Source of the DNA: Nothopassalora personata
Lineage: Eukaryota; Ascomycota; Dothideomycetes; Mycosphaerellales; Mycosphaerellaceae
Direction: 5' to 3'
Assembly (NCBI GenBank): GCA_033816765.1
Contig: CM066298.1
Coordinates: 1,736,001 to 1,800,000, forward strand
DNA length: 64,000 nucleotides
Within the stretch, counting starts at the first letter, position 1; the number at the start of each line of letters is the position of its first letter. Below the pieces are notes generated by a model. It was not told the origin of the DNA. It searched no databases and worked only from the letters and a program-made list of their open reading frames with translations. The translations under genes were made by a program, and so were the position numbers. Below, piece by piece: positions 30,784 to 40,722 of this stretch.

Positions 30784-31194
30784 CTACTTAAGAGACGCTA
30801 GCTCCTCGCGCGCCTCTTCCTCCTCGAGCTCCTCTAACTCCTTAGCGACGGCGTCGTTAGTACGACGCTTAGCTAAGCGTAGCTATTTCCGAAGATAGAT
30901 CTTACGCATCTTTAGCCGTACCTCCTCCTCCTTAATCCTCTTAAGCTCTAGCTTAAGCTTATCGCGCGAATCGCGAAGACGTTCCTACTCTAGACGAGAA
31001 AGATGCACGTCGCAATCCTTATAGCCTTTTTAAATATAGGCCGAACACTTCCTAGACCGAGAACCTACGATACACTTTACTACCGCGCCTAAGGATCGAG
31101 ACTTCTAATAATTCGTATATAGAGCTATTTCGATACTAGAGGTTTTAGTATCTAGAGTAAGTCGTTAACGGCGCTTATAGGAGGAAGAAGATAT
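30784..31194 (-). pseudogene. RIP-degraded antisense accessory ORF of element A
   Basis: 137 codons on the minus strand, starting at ATA (mutated ATG) before SSSSYKRR. It closely matches the intact protein of element G: CIVGSRSRKCSAYI and CDVHLSRLE align with CVVGPRSSKCSECI and CDVSLAFSQ, and the helix RKIYLRK-LRLAKRR aligns with KKIRLRKQLRLAENR. Only a few in-frame stops, all RIP-type. It lies between pol and the 3' LTR in antisense direction. Confidence 0.7.
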
Positions 31195-31267
31195 ACTTAA
31201 CTGTTACTATAAGAAATAATAACGGTTTATAGAGCTTCGGGACGAAGCTAGGCTAAAAAGGGGATAG

Positions 31268-31627
31268 TGTTACGGAATGATTCCTATAGACCCTAGAATT
31301 ATAATAACGAGACGAGCACGTAACTTATCCTACCTAAGCGCTTAGACTTAGGGCAATTAGACTGCTTATACTTAGACTAATTAGACTTCTTATGCTTAGA
31401 ATAATTAGACTAATTACCGAGATCTACGAATCTCCTTTATATTTAGGAACGCTAAGAATCCCTTATAGTTTCGATACGTTTAACTTATGTTACTATCTTA
31501 CTAATTGGAATATACTCTTACTCTAATTATTTATCTTCGCTTAGCTTACTCTAGCCTCTCTAAAGAATACCGCTACGTGACTTAACTTATCTCTCTTTTA
31601 AGACTAGCCCTAGAACGAGATATAACA
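31268..31627 (+). repeat. 3' LTR of element A
   Basis: 360 bp, TGTTACGG to ATATAACA, with TTAGT following. Just upstream, CTTCGGGACGAAGCTAGGCT (about 31227-31246) and a purine run match the sequences before the 3' LTRs of elements G and C, so these three share the same 3' end module. Confidence 0.88.
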
Positions 31628-31632
31628 TTAGT

Positions 31633-34247
31633 ATCCTTCGATAGTGCATTACTTCTATTACTACTAGTAACTTCGTAACCCGGCGGCCCTACGCTAGTAT
31701 CTATCCCGGTCGAAGGTAGTTCTTCTATCCTTCTAGTCGGCGTAAGCTATATCTCGTTTAGCTATTTCCTTACCTTATCTACTAGTAAACGCTACTACTA
31801 CGTAGGCTAAATGTTAATAACGTAATCGTATTCCCTAAATGTAAGTACTCCTCTTCTCTAGTTAATTACTAGATTATGCTTTCTTAACTAAGGCATACCT
31901 AGTACGATGTTATAACTAGCTATATTAGTAATATCTAAGATAATTTCTTCGTAGTGCCGTTAGATAGTAAGTGGTAGCGGTATCGTCTCGCGCTCTATAC
32001 TAGGTAAGGATAATCCGTCTACCGCGATTAATTTATAACCCTCTTTCTTCTTATAGGTAGCGATCCTATGTCTTATAATAAATAATTCGGAGGTAAAGTT
32101 CCCGCTTACTCCGGAATCTATTATAGCATCTATCTTATGCCTATTAACGATAATCTTAGTTCAAAATACTATTGTTATTAGTAATGCTTAAGCTTTTTCT
32201 ATGTCGTATAACTCCCTTCGGCCGCTTATTCCTAGGGAGTTAATCCTTTTCCCTATTCGTACGTAGAACGTCGTACTTCGTATCTCGAGGCCTCCGCTTA
32301 AACCTAGCGCGAGCCTTTCTATATCCGTACCTATATTTAGTAACGTCCCTAGATCTTCTACGTTTCTAAGTAGAGTGCGCGTACGTGTTATACTACGTTA
32401 CGTAATTTATTCGATATAAATGTTCCTAACGGTATAAGGTATCCGGTTTCTATTATTTAGCTCCCTATCGGTAGTCGTTCTATAATAGCGGTTACTAGGT
32501 TCTCGGTTGTTTCTATAAGTAGGTATCCCTAGGCTATGCCTCGTAGGGTGTCGAGTATCTTATCGAACTTAATAGAGTGTAGCATTATTTATCCGCCTAT
32601 CCTAGGTAGGAATTCTTTATGCCTTCTTTATATGTGTACGATTATGTTATATAATTTCTTAGGTGTATTAATCGTAAAGGTTAGTTGTTTATTATTATCG
32701 TTAGTGTCGCTCTGTTCTCCTTCGGAGGAATCTTCTTCGCTTAATTCTTCCGGATCCTAATCTTCCTCGATAGTATCTAGCCCGGTAGTTTCTTAACTTT
32801 CTTCCTATAGTTCCGGTAACTACGATCCGTTCTATCCTAGGTCTTAGTTTTCTCTATCGCTTCTATTATCGTTAAAGTAGGATTCGTCAATATCTACTTC
32901 TCGGAGCGTAGCGCTTTACCTATACATTACTCCTAGGGTTCCTCTTAGTTGCTAAGGCTAATACCCTACGCCTAATTTCGCGGCGTAGTAAACTTAACAC
33001 GAGTCTTAGTAATAGAATCGCTAATAAAGGCTTCTATAACCATTTTGAGATTTAGATTTAATCTCGTGGTCGACTCTTCGTACTATTATATTAAACTATT
33101 ATAGTTAGTTCTTCGCATTAAATAGAATGTCTACTATTTACTACCTGTAGTACCCTCCTCGTCCTTCTAGGGGGTCTAGGAGAGGCGTCGTACTTCTATT
33201 ACTAGCTCTCTCCCCTACTCTCCGAGTATAGTTGGTATCTCCTCGAGATCTAACGCTACTCTTAGATTTACTAGTTCGGGGTTGCATTATGTTAAACTAT
33301 TCGCGGCGTACTATATTCTTTCCGCGGTAGTCCCTTACTAGGTAGCTAGGTTTACTATATCCGTAGTAAGTTTGTGTTTCTTTCGAACTCCGGGATGCTC
33401 TATTCCCGTTACTATTCCTAATCTTACGACCTTTCTCGGTAACGTCGAGCTCTATTAGCTATAGTTCGTAGTACGGTTTGTCCCTAGGCTTATTATTATA
33501 GTTGTCGTAGAAGCCTCTATTACGGTTATCGTAGTCTAGTATATATCTAGCCTTTCCGGATACCTTAGAGTCGTATCGTCGTTCTATAGCTCTCTCGTAG
33601 AGCTTATCGTTAAGATTAATTGTAACTCTAACGAGGTCGCCTAAGCTATCGATCTTCCGACCGTCCCTTATTAACTCGTCCTTAATATGCTCCTTTAGTC
33701 CTCTTCGGTACATAACTTAAAGTGCTTCGTCGTCCTAATCGGTAAGTTACGCGTATTCCTAGAATTTAGTAGCATATTCGGTAGTAGATGTCTTCTAGGT
33801 TAAATGCTAAATAACACGAACGGTAGTAGTAATCTTATTAGAGACACTAAAGACGCTCTTTTTAGCATGCTTAAGATAGTTATATAACCTAAAGATTCCG
33901 TCGGCATTATCTTCTCCGTTACTATCTAGGTATTTCCTAAGGAATAGTTTAACCTAATACTATGCTCGTCCTCTTAAGAAGGTAGTAGTAAAGATAGGCT
34001 TAAGGTTCTTAGCTATAGAGTTAAATAAGAAGTATATATCTATCTAAGAAACCTAAGTGTCGAACTTATCTCGGTCGCTATAGTAGTATTCTAGCTTACT
34101 AACCTTAAGGGTGTCGTTACCTATATAAGTAGCTAAGGCATTAATAGCATCGTTCGCGGTCTAAGGTCGTCGGGCTCTACTTGCTTTACTAGGGGCGGGT
34201 GTTCCCTATTACTCTATTAATCTCCTATCGTAGAGGGAGTTTAAAGC
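31633..34247 (-). pseudogene. RIP-degraded gag and early pol of element B
   Basis: Minus-strand Gag at about 34190-33290: a FLRK-like segment near 33940, a longer open stretch at 33713-33459 reading LKEHIKDELIRDGRKIDSLG, then the zinc-knuckle region near 33350-33300. Protease follows at about 32170-31800. RIP stops throughout. The rest of pol continues at 12790 on the other side of element A. Confidence 0.7.
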
Positions 34248-34674
34248 TATTAGGTTTAGTATAACCTAATAATATCATAAGTTAAGAAGATAAGCTTCAT
34301 CGGGTTTATTCTCGGGCCGATAGGAAGTTAAGGGGGAGTAATAAAGTAGTAGCTATCTTATCTCGTAGAGACTAAGTAGCAGTAAGGTAGAGGTTAGGTT
34401 ATAATGTATTCTAAACAGTAATATTGAACAGTAAGTTAAACGCCTCGAACTATAAGGGTACGATGCGTTCCTAAATACAAAGGGTATTCTATTCCTTTCC
34501 TATGCCTACCGTACCTATCGTACCTACTATACCTAAGTTCGTAGGCACTATAGGCACTCTAGGCACTCTAGGCACTCTATAGCGGTTGTGTCCGCCTAGC
34601 TATAGGCCGCGCCCGTTATTAGTGCGGGCTTGTTAATTAGCTATCGTTCCTTTGACCGTCTCTAATCCGTAATA
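34248..34674 (-). repeat. 5' LTR of element B
   Basis: 427 bp, TATTAGG (mutated TGTTAGG) to CCGTAATA on the plus strand, with CGTAG following. It shares the GGCACTCTA-type mini-repeats of the 3' LTR but with fewer units (about 34546-34580). Confidence 0.85.
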
Positions 34675-35723
34675 CGTAGTTAGTATAGTAGCCCTTAAAC
34701 TATCCTAGAATAGTATAGTAGCTAGAGAAGGGAAGGTTAGATCTCTTCTTATAGCGGTTATAGGCGCTACTAAAGTACTAAATAAGATAGTCTATAGCGG
34801 AAGCCTATAAGGTAGAAAGGTAGTTCTCACTACTATTAATATTTATAGTTATAGTATTAGTAATACGGCCTTAAGGGTTAACTATTATATAATTAAAGTC
34901 CTAAGTAGCCGCTTTAATCTAACCCTAGTTCAGTAGGTTAGTAATACTACCCTTAATAGTTAGGAGCTTCTTCTTATAGAGGGTAATCTTAAGAGATACC
35001 TTAGTAAGATATAAGGTTATATTCTTCTTAGCGATCTTACGCTTACTATTAATAATGTACTTAACTAGTCTAAGTGCCTTAATAAGGGCCTTACGCTTAG
35101 AGAGCTTACTAGATATAGGTAGGCCCTTTCTACTATTACTAGAAGGACGCTTATTAGGATTGTTACCGTTACTAGAGTTAGTTCTACTACTAAAGATGTT
35201 ACTAGTATTACTAAATTAGTTTATAGGAGTCTACTTAATAATATCTACTATAATACTACTTATAAGCTAGTAAATACCCTTAAAATATTATTATATATAT
35301 AGTATACCTTACTAAAGCTTCTTAAGAAGCTTTAAGAGTATGTATACAGTAGTCTAGAAGGGGGTAAGAGAGGTATAAAGTAGTATAAAGTAGAGAGAGT
35401 TACTTAGTAAAGAACTAGCTTCTTTTATATATACCTATAAGGTCTATATACTACTACCTAGCTATAAGAGTCTTCTTAAGCCGAGAAAACCTTCTATTTA
35501 CTTCTAAAAGCGGAAAGATAAGGCTAAAATATACTTAAAGTAGGTCTATAAAGATCTCTTATATAAGTAGATCTAATAAGATCCCCATCCTTAGTATATG
35601 CTTACTTATAGCGGGGAACCTAGTATCTAAAGTTAGTAAAGGTATTCAAGACTAATATAGCAATATAGGTAATATTAAGTTAATTAGGCTACCTTTATAG
35701 TACTTAGTCTAAAGGGGGAGTAT
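34675..35723 (+). mobile_element. Unclassified RIP-degraded retroelement remnant, 3' end
   Basis: TpA-rich, no open frame, no domain I can name. It ends in AAAGGGGGAGTAT at 35711-35723, a typical polypurine tract of copia elements, directly before an LTR-like TGT...ACA segment. It probably continues the remnant at 5217-6310 across element B. Confidence 0.45.
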
Positions 35724-35897
35724 TGTAAATTAGGTGACTAGTAGCTATGTTAGTTAGGACTTAGTATATATACCCTATATTATACTGTTCTCTATAGCTA
35801 GATAGTCTCACACCTAGTGCAATTCATAAGGGTTACTGATCCACCCTATTGTTTCAATCTAGAAGCTTGTACTCGTCAAAATATCCTATCTACAACA
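35724..35897 (+). repeat. Possible copia LTR at the edge of the transposon island
   Basis: TGTAAATTAGG to CTACAACA, 174 bp, with TGT/ACA ends, a preceding polypurine tract and TATATA at about 35768. The second half looks free of RIP. The right border, and so the end of the island, is set only by the ACA end and could be off. Confidence 0.4.
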
Positions 35898-36254
35898 GAA
35901 ACGAGTGAGTGTCTTCTATTCTGTTGCAACCCTGCGCGCATCATCACTGCCATCGCCAGCAAAGCCATGTCAGGTTCAGCAGCATCCAGTGCCATCTCGA
36001 TGCATTCATCCGCCAAGGGTACTCATAATGCGAGTAACCACTCTGTGGAAAAGATCTGCATTGAGCGCTGCATTTAGCCGCCATCAAAACGGATCACCGG
36101 TACGCGATCACAGAACGTCCTCTCTCAGCAATATATCGCTCACGATGCTCGGGAGTTTGCAGAGACATCTCTTTACTAAGGCCTCGCTGTATACAACCCG
36201 GAGAGAGAGAGGGATCCGTAGTGAGCTCTTCCATGTATCGGAACCGCCATCTCA

Positions 36255-37629
36255 ATGACGCTCTTCCCACTCCCCATTCTCCTCACCTCCATTCCCTTCT
36301 CCCTCGCCTCCAGCATCCCACGCCCCTGGTCCTCATCCACGCGCAGAAATGAAGCCCTCGCCCCCAACCCGCTCACCGGCCACCGCGTCGACACCTGGAC
36401 CACGATGCCCCAAACTAACCGAGCCCGCCAGCCTGCCTCCACCACCCTTCAGCAAGACCAACTTAGTCTTCTTTAACACAACCCTCCACGCCACCACTCC
36501 CGGACATCAACTCCGTCTTCGCCTCTCCAATGCCTTCAGTGATGCAGACCTCCCCATCACGGCCGCGACGATTGCTCTCCCCTTGGCGGCGGGTAATGGG
36601 AACTTGACAGGGTCGAGTCTGATCGGTACCACGACGTTGCAGCATCTTACACTTTCTGGCGAGGCCTATATCACGATTCCGCCTGGTGCGTTGGCAGTGT
36701 CCGACCCCATCAATTTCCGCGTCAAGGCGAACCAGGTCTTGTCTATGCCCCTATTTCTTGCGGATGGACAGGCGACGCAGGGTATTACTTCACACCCCGG
36801 CTCCAGGACGAGTAGCTACATTTCCCATGGAGATTTTGCAGCGTCGAAGAATTTGACCGATGCTTCGATGACAGAAGTATTCCACTGGTATTACATCACC
36901 GCCATCGAGGCTTGGTCGGAGCCTCAAGTCTCCAGCTTCGTGGTAGTGGGCGACAGCATCACAGATGGAAGGAGTTCTTACAATAACGCCAACTGGCGCT
37001 GGACAGATATCCTCTTCAACCGACTCCAGTTCTTGTCGTCTTCCACGCCCGGCGTTAGAAACATCGCGGTTGCGAATCAAGGCGCAGGCGGGAATCGTGT
37101 CCTGGCAGATGGTTCGGGTCCTTCAGCATTGAGTCGAATTGAGAGAGACGTGACTGCGCACCCTAGCGTGAAGTATGCGATGATTTTCGAGGGTGTGAAC
37201 GATATGGGGACTGCAAACGCGACGGCTGAGGCGTAGAAGATGGTCGCCGATGCGTTGATTAAGGCGTACAAGCAGATGATTGCGAGGATGCATGCGGCAG
37301 GGATTACGGTGTTTGGAGGGACGATTACGCCGTTTGGGTGTAAGAATACGACGTTGCATCCGTATGATGATCCCGTGAGAGAAAAGACGAGGGCGAGGGT
37401 GAATGAATGGATCAGGCAGAGGGTTGGGACTGTGGGGTGTTTTGATGCGGCGGTGGATTTTGATGAGGTCGTGAGGGATCCGGCGGACTTCGCGAGGATG
37501 AGCCCAGTGCCGGATTCAGGGGATTGTCTTCACCCAAGCCCTGAGGGGTATCAGGTCATGGCTGATGCGTTTCCAGTGGACTTGTTTGAGAAGTTTGCAG
37601 AGGTAGTGACTATATTCATACAGAGGTGA
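36255..37629 (+). pseudogene. Secreted SGNH/GDSL-type esterase, broken by a frameshift and a stop
   Basis: The ATG at 36255 opens a signal peptide (MTLFPLPILLTSIPFSLASS) and reads to WTTMPQ, where one extra A in CCAAACT (about 36411-36415) shifts the frame. The rest of the protein is open in the next frame from about 36416. All SGNH blocks are there: VVVGDSITDG (Ser), NQGAGGNRV, EGVNDMG and DCLHPSPEGY (Asp-His). A second lesion is TAG at 37234-37236 in a GCG-TAG-AAG context, where CAG is expected; C-to-T before A is the RIP pattern. The gene would have been a secreted carbohydrate esterase or lipase-like enzyme of about 455 aa. It is the first gene beside the transposon island, so RIP leakage is a likely cause. 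Confidence 0.8.
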
Positions 37630-37961
37630 GACATAACGACAGCACTTCGTCACAGCGCAGTGACAAAAAGAAATGTCGACCCAGGTCAGAGACTTGCATC
37701 TCGTTCCTTCCGGTCACTTACCACCTCATCTCGGACCACACGTGAGAGTAGTGATGGAGACGTCTGAGCATCAATCATCTCATGAAGCCGGCTCAGTTCG
37801 GCAGTCGTGACTGTGTCCATTTGCGTACTGTCCACTAGCTACCTCTTTCGCGATGTCGATCTCTGTCGCACTGCTGTTCTCAAAGGGTATCGACCACCCT
37901 GCCCACCTCAACGCCTCTTCATGCTTTGGTTGTTCATCGATCGTCCGGGATGGCGTAGCGT

Positions 37962-38351
37962 TTACTCGGCCTTGGTGGGACCGCGGGCACCCTTGGGAGC
38001 GCCTTGCTGGAAGCCGTTCTTGAACTTGCGTGGGACGAGCTTGAGGGAGCGCAGGCGGCCGGTACCGGTGGTCTTGCGGCGCTTGGCCTTCTCGCCCCAG
38101 TTGTCTTGAAAATGTTAGTATGCGAAGTTGTCGCGTGTACGAATATTGATGGACATACACTTTCTGATGCTGGCGCTTGGGTATCCGCAGTTGGAGCAAG
38201 TGTGCTTCTGCACGTGCATGGAGCGACGACCGCAACGTCTGCAGAGGACGTGCGTCTTGTTGTGTCGCTTACCGAAGCTGGAGGTACCCTTCGCTATGGG
38301 GGTGGATCAGTATAGCTTTGAATGATGTGGTGGCGGTGCATGCGTACTCAT
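37962..38351 (-). CDS. RPL37: 60S ribosomal protein eL37
   Basis: Three exons on the minus strand: 38351-38348 (ATG plus one base), 38293-38159 and 38104-37962, giving 93 aa, the usual length. Intron 1 (38347-38294) has GTACGC, a CTGAT branch and TAG. Intron 2 (38158-38105) has GTATGT, an ACTAAC branch and AAG. The protein reads [20 protein letters not shown], has the four-Cys zinc finger CRRCG ... CSNCG, then [17 protein letters not shown] and ends [13 protein letters not shown]. It is a structural protein of the large ribosomal subunit. A first intron right after the ATG is common in fungal ribosomal protein genes. The gene is divergent from the hydrolase at 38697. Confidence 0.96.
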
Positions 38352-38696
38352 TTTGGCGGTGTTGGGTGCTGTGTACGGTCGTGCCCTCCGACTTGATCGA
38401 GAGAGAAGTCGAGGAAAGCGTGGTCGACGACAATTCTGCTGCCAAGCTTGTGGGGTGCCAAGATTATCGAAGCACGCTAACCACGATCTCGGCTAAACAC
38501 TGGAGTCTGATAACTTCCACCTTCGACCACCGGCCACAACATCAGCATTGTATCGCAAACAGACCGTATGGGGCGTATGGCATCTATATAGGCGTTTCTG
38601 GAGTCACGGATGCTTTGTACATTTCTCAGACCGGCCCTACCCTACCAGATCATCCGGATCTCATCCCAACGCCACACCATTCTGCGCCCCATCACC
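38352..38696. promoter_or_regulatory. Shared divergent promoter of RPL37 and the FSH1-type hydrolase
   Basis: 345 bases between two divergent start codons. TATATA at 38585-38590 lies 107 bases before the hydrolase ATG (38697). No defined ribosomal-protein promoter motif was identified. Confidence 0.45.
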
Positions 38697-39620
38697 ATGG
38701 CCTCCACAAATGGCAATAGCACTCCCACAGAAGGCCGCAAACTAAAAATCCTCATGCTCCACGGCTACACCCAATCGGGCCGCCTCTTCGAGATAAAGAC
38801 CAAAGCTCTGAAGAAGTCTCTCGAGAAACAATTTCCCGCAGCACCCAAACCAGGCCACTTAAAGCAGTACCCGGGAGGCATCGAACTGGTCTATCCAACA
38901 GCGCCCATGCGTCTAGACTACACCGACATCCCAGGTCACGACGTAGACGGACCCTCCGACAACCTCGAAGCCTACGGCTGGTGGAAACGGCGCGGGGATG
39001 GCGAGCCGTATACTTATGAAGGAATGGAAGTCGGACTCGAAGCAATCGCCAAGTTCCTAAAAGAAGAAGGCCCCTTCGACGGCGCACTAGGTTTCTCCCA
39101 AGGCGGTGCAGCAGCAGGCATGGTCGCTGCGCTCCTCGAAGACGGCCGGCGCGAGGCATTCGAGAAACTCCAACCTAAAGGCGGGATGCGGTACCCCGAT
39201 CAATTCACGAATGATACGGGATATATGGAAGAGACTATTCACCCTCCGTTGAAATTTGCTGTGAGTTACTCCGGTTTTGGAGCAAGTACACATCCGCTGT
39301 ATCACGGGTTCTACGAGCCGAAGATTCGGACGCCGATGTTGCATTTTATTGGGACGGTCGATACGGTTGTGTCGGAGGAGAGGAGTTTGAGGCTTGTGGA
39401 AGCTTGTGTGGATGGAAAGGGAAAGGAAGGGGGTGTGCCGAGAGTGTTGTATCATCCTGGTGGCCACTTTTTGCCGAGTAGTGGGAAGCAGTATGTTGCG
39501 GCGTTGGTAGCGTTCATCAGAGAAGTGCTTGGGGAGACGGCGGATGCATCATTATCAGGCAGTGGTGTGGCGACGCCGAAGCAGGAGGAGAGGGTGGAGG
39601 ATATGGAGTTGCCGTTTTGA
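38697..39620 (+). CDS. FSH1-family serine hydrolase
   Basis: 307 aa from the ATG at 38697 (context ATCACCATGGCC); the open frame extends 29 codons upstream but those look untranslated. Alpha/beta-hydrolase with ILMLHGYTQSG near residue 17, the nucleophile elbow GFSQGG (Ser near 133), an Asp in FIGTVDTVV near 220 and HPGGHFLP near 257, which complete a Ser-Asp-His triad. The family includes yeast FSH1-3 and enzymes in fungal metabolite clusters; the substrate cannot be told. No signal peptide. The C-terminal tail is acidic. It converges on the PHD gene with about 196 bases between stops. Confidence 0.9.
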   Translation: MASTNGNSTPTEGRKLKILMLHGYTQSGRLFEIKTKALKKSLEKQFPAAPKPGHLKQYPGGIELVYPTAPMRLDYTDIPGHDVDGPSDNLEAYGWWKRRGDGEPYTYEGMEVGLEAIAKFLKEEGPFDGALGFSQGGAAAGMVAALLEDGRREAFEKLQPKGGMRYPDQFTNDTGYMEETIHPPLKFAVSYSGFGASTHPLYHGFYEPKIRTPMLHFIGTVDTVVSEERSLRLVEACVDGKGKEGGVPRVLYHPGGHFLPSSGKQYVAALVAFIREVLGETADASLSGSGVATPKQEERVEDMELPF

Positions 39621-39816
39621 AAGGGTGGCAGAGGGACGTATAGATGAGACACGATGGAATGTGCTGATGATACATATAGATCCCAAGACCATTCTGGACC
39701 AAGGATGCCTTTCACTGTACCAAAATTCACTACGAGCAAAGACCACTTCCCAACGCCAAACCCAAAAAAAACATCACAAACCAAATAGCACCATAACTCC
39801 CCCCAAAACTCACGAT

Positions 39817-40722
39817 TCAAATCATCCACCCATCCCTCCTCCACTCCTCCTCCATCCTACTCCCCTCCCCCACCTCACACAACTCTCCATCTTCGCCCTC
39901 CGCGACAACCCCATTCTTCCTCATCCCCAACCCCCTCACCTTCCTACACTCAAAACACAACCACCTCCTCCCGTCCGGCAACTTCGCCCGAAAGCCCACA
40001 CACGGAGCATGAAACTTGTACTCGCATCCGCCGGCGCACTCCATCATCTCTCCATCCTCGGCTCTATCGCAGCTTGCAATGCAAAGCGTCTGTTGGTTTC
40101 CCTCACCCTCGGCTTCCGCGTCTTCGTTTGCGCCATATCTGGGCCCTCGACGCACCTGCCGCGTCATAGTCCTGGAAGCGAAACGGAGGGGACCATACTC
40201 GTCGTCATCGTCGGGGTTGGCGGTGACGCGGGAGCGGCGGGCTTTGGAGCGGGGGGTTGGAGGGGCGCGATATTCGGAGTCGGAGTCTTCGAGAGTGCGG
40301 GATTTGCGTTTTGTTGCGGAGCGGGGGGGTGTGGTGGTTGTGGATTTGCGGTTGGTGGTTCTGGTCTTTTTCGGTGTGGAGGGTGTTGAGGTTGTGAGAC
40401 TGGGGTCGCTTGAGGAGTTGATGCCGAGGCTTTGTTCTTGCGAGGTGGTGGCGCTTGAGTCTGGAGATGTGATTGCGTCGGTGTTGGCTGGCTGCTCGAG
40501 AGTTTGGTCGGTGTTGGAGTCTGTGGGAGTGGAAGTCTCTCGGGTGATGGTAATGCCCTCGATAGTCTGCGTGCTGCTGTCATCCTTTATGCCGAATGCA
40601 AGTGATTGTTGCGGTGGTGGTGTGGTGAGCTGGTCGCGCATGAGATCGACTCCAAGGACGTTCTGAAGCTCGGCAGCTTCCTCGATGGAGCCAATCAGAT
40701 CTTCCTCGGTAAGGTTTGGCAT
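39817..40722 (-). CDS. PHD-finger protein
   Basis: 301 aa, single exon. Residues 1-205 are mostly disordered and Ser/Thr/Pro-rich, with basic patches (KRKSRTLEDSDSEY) that could be nuclear localisation signals. Residues about 212-260 form a PHD-type zinc finger: CIASC, ECAGGC, a KFHAPCV His-Cys pair and CFEC, in C4HC3 spacing. PHD fingers usually read methylated histone H3 tails, so a nuclear chromatin role is likely; the target is unknown. An acidic C-terminus follows. Confidence 0.85.
   Translation of the reverse strand: MPNLTEEDLIGSIEEAAELQNVLGVDLMRDQLTTPPPQQSLAFGIKDDSSTQTIEGITITRETSTPTDSNTDQTLEQPANTDAITSPDSSATTSQEQSLGINSSSDPSLTTSTPSTPKKTRTTNRKSTTTTPPRSATKRKSRTLEDSDSEYRAPPTPRSKARRSRVTANPDDDDEYGPLRFASRTMTRQVRRGPRYGANEDAEAEGEGNQQTLCIASCDRAEDGEMMECAGGCEYKFHAPCVGFRAKLPDGRRWLCFECRKVRGLGMRKNGVVAEGEDGELCEVGEGSRMEEEWRRDGWMI

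Larger units (their letters stand above)
12791..31627 (+). mobile_element. Element A: RIP-degraded gypsy chromovirus with two nested insertions
   Basis: Two 360-bp LTRs (12791-13150 and 31268-31627) flanked by TTAGT on both sides (12786-12790, 31628-31632). The interior of A itself is 13151-14260, 20886-24449 and 29750-31267: gag, protease, RT, RNase H, integrase, chromodomain, tRNA-like module, antisense ORF. F is inserted just after gag and E inside integrase. It is strongly RIP-mutated throughout. It belongs to the same family as B, and their shared region aligns across the TTAGT site. Confidence 0.88.
6311..34674 (-). mobile_element. Element B: RIP-degraded gypsy element with nested insertions
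   Basis: Two LTRs (6311-6755 and 34248-34674) in the same orientation, flanked by CGTAG at 6306-6310 and 34675-34679, define one element on the minus strand. Its own interior is split: gag and early pol at about 34190-31633, the rest of pol at 12790-12504 and 10004-7500, then the antisense ORF (6850-7497) and the 3' LTR. Element A is inserted between 12790 and 31628, and element G between 10004 and 12504. All of its own sequence is strongly RIP-mutated. Confidence 0.85.

Noticed and set aside
33459..33713. 84-codon minus-strand ORF as an independent gene
   Set aside because: It is a surviving open piece of the RIP-damaged gag of element B.
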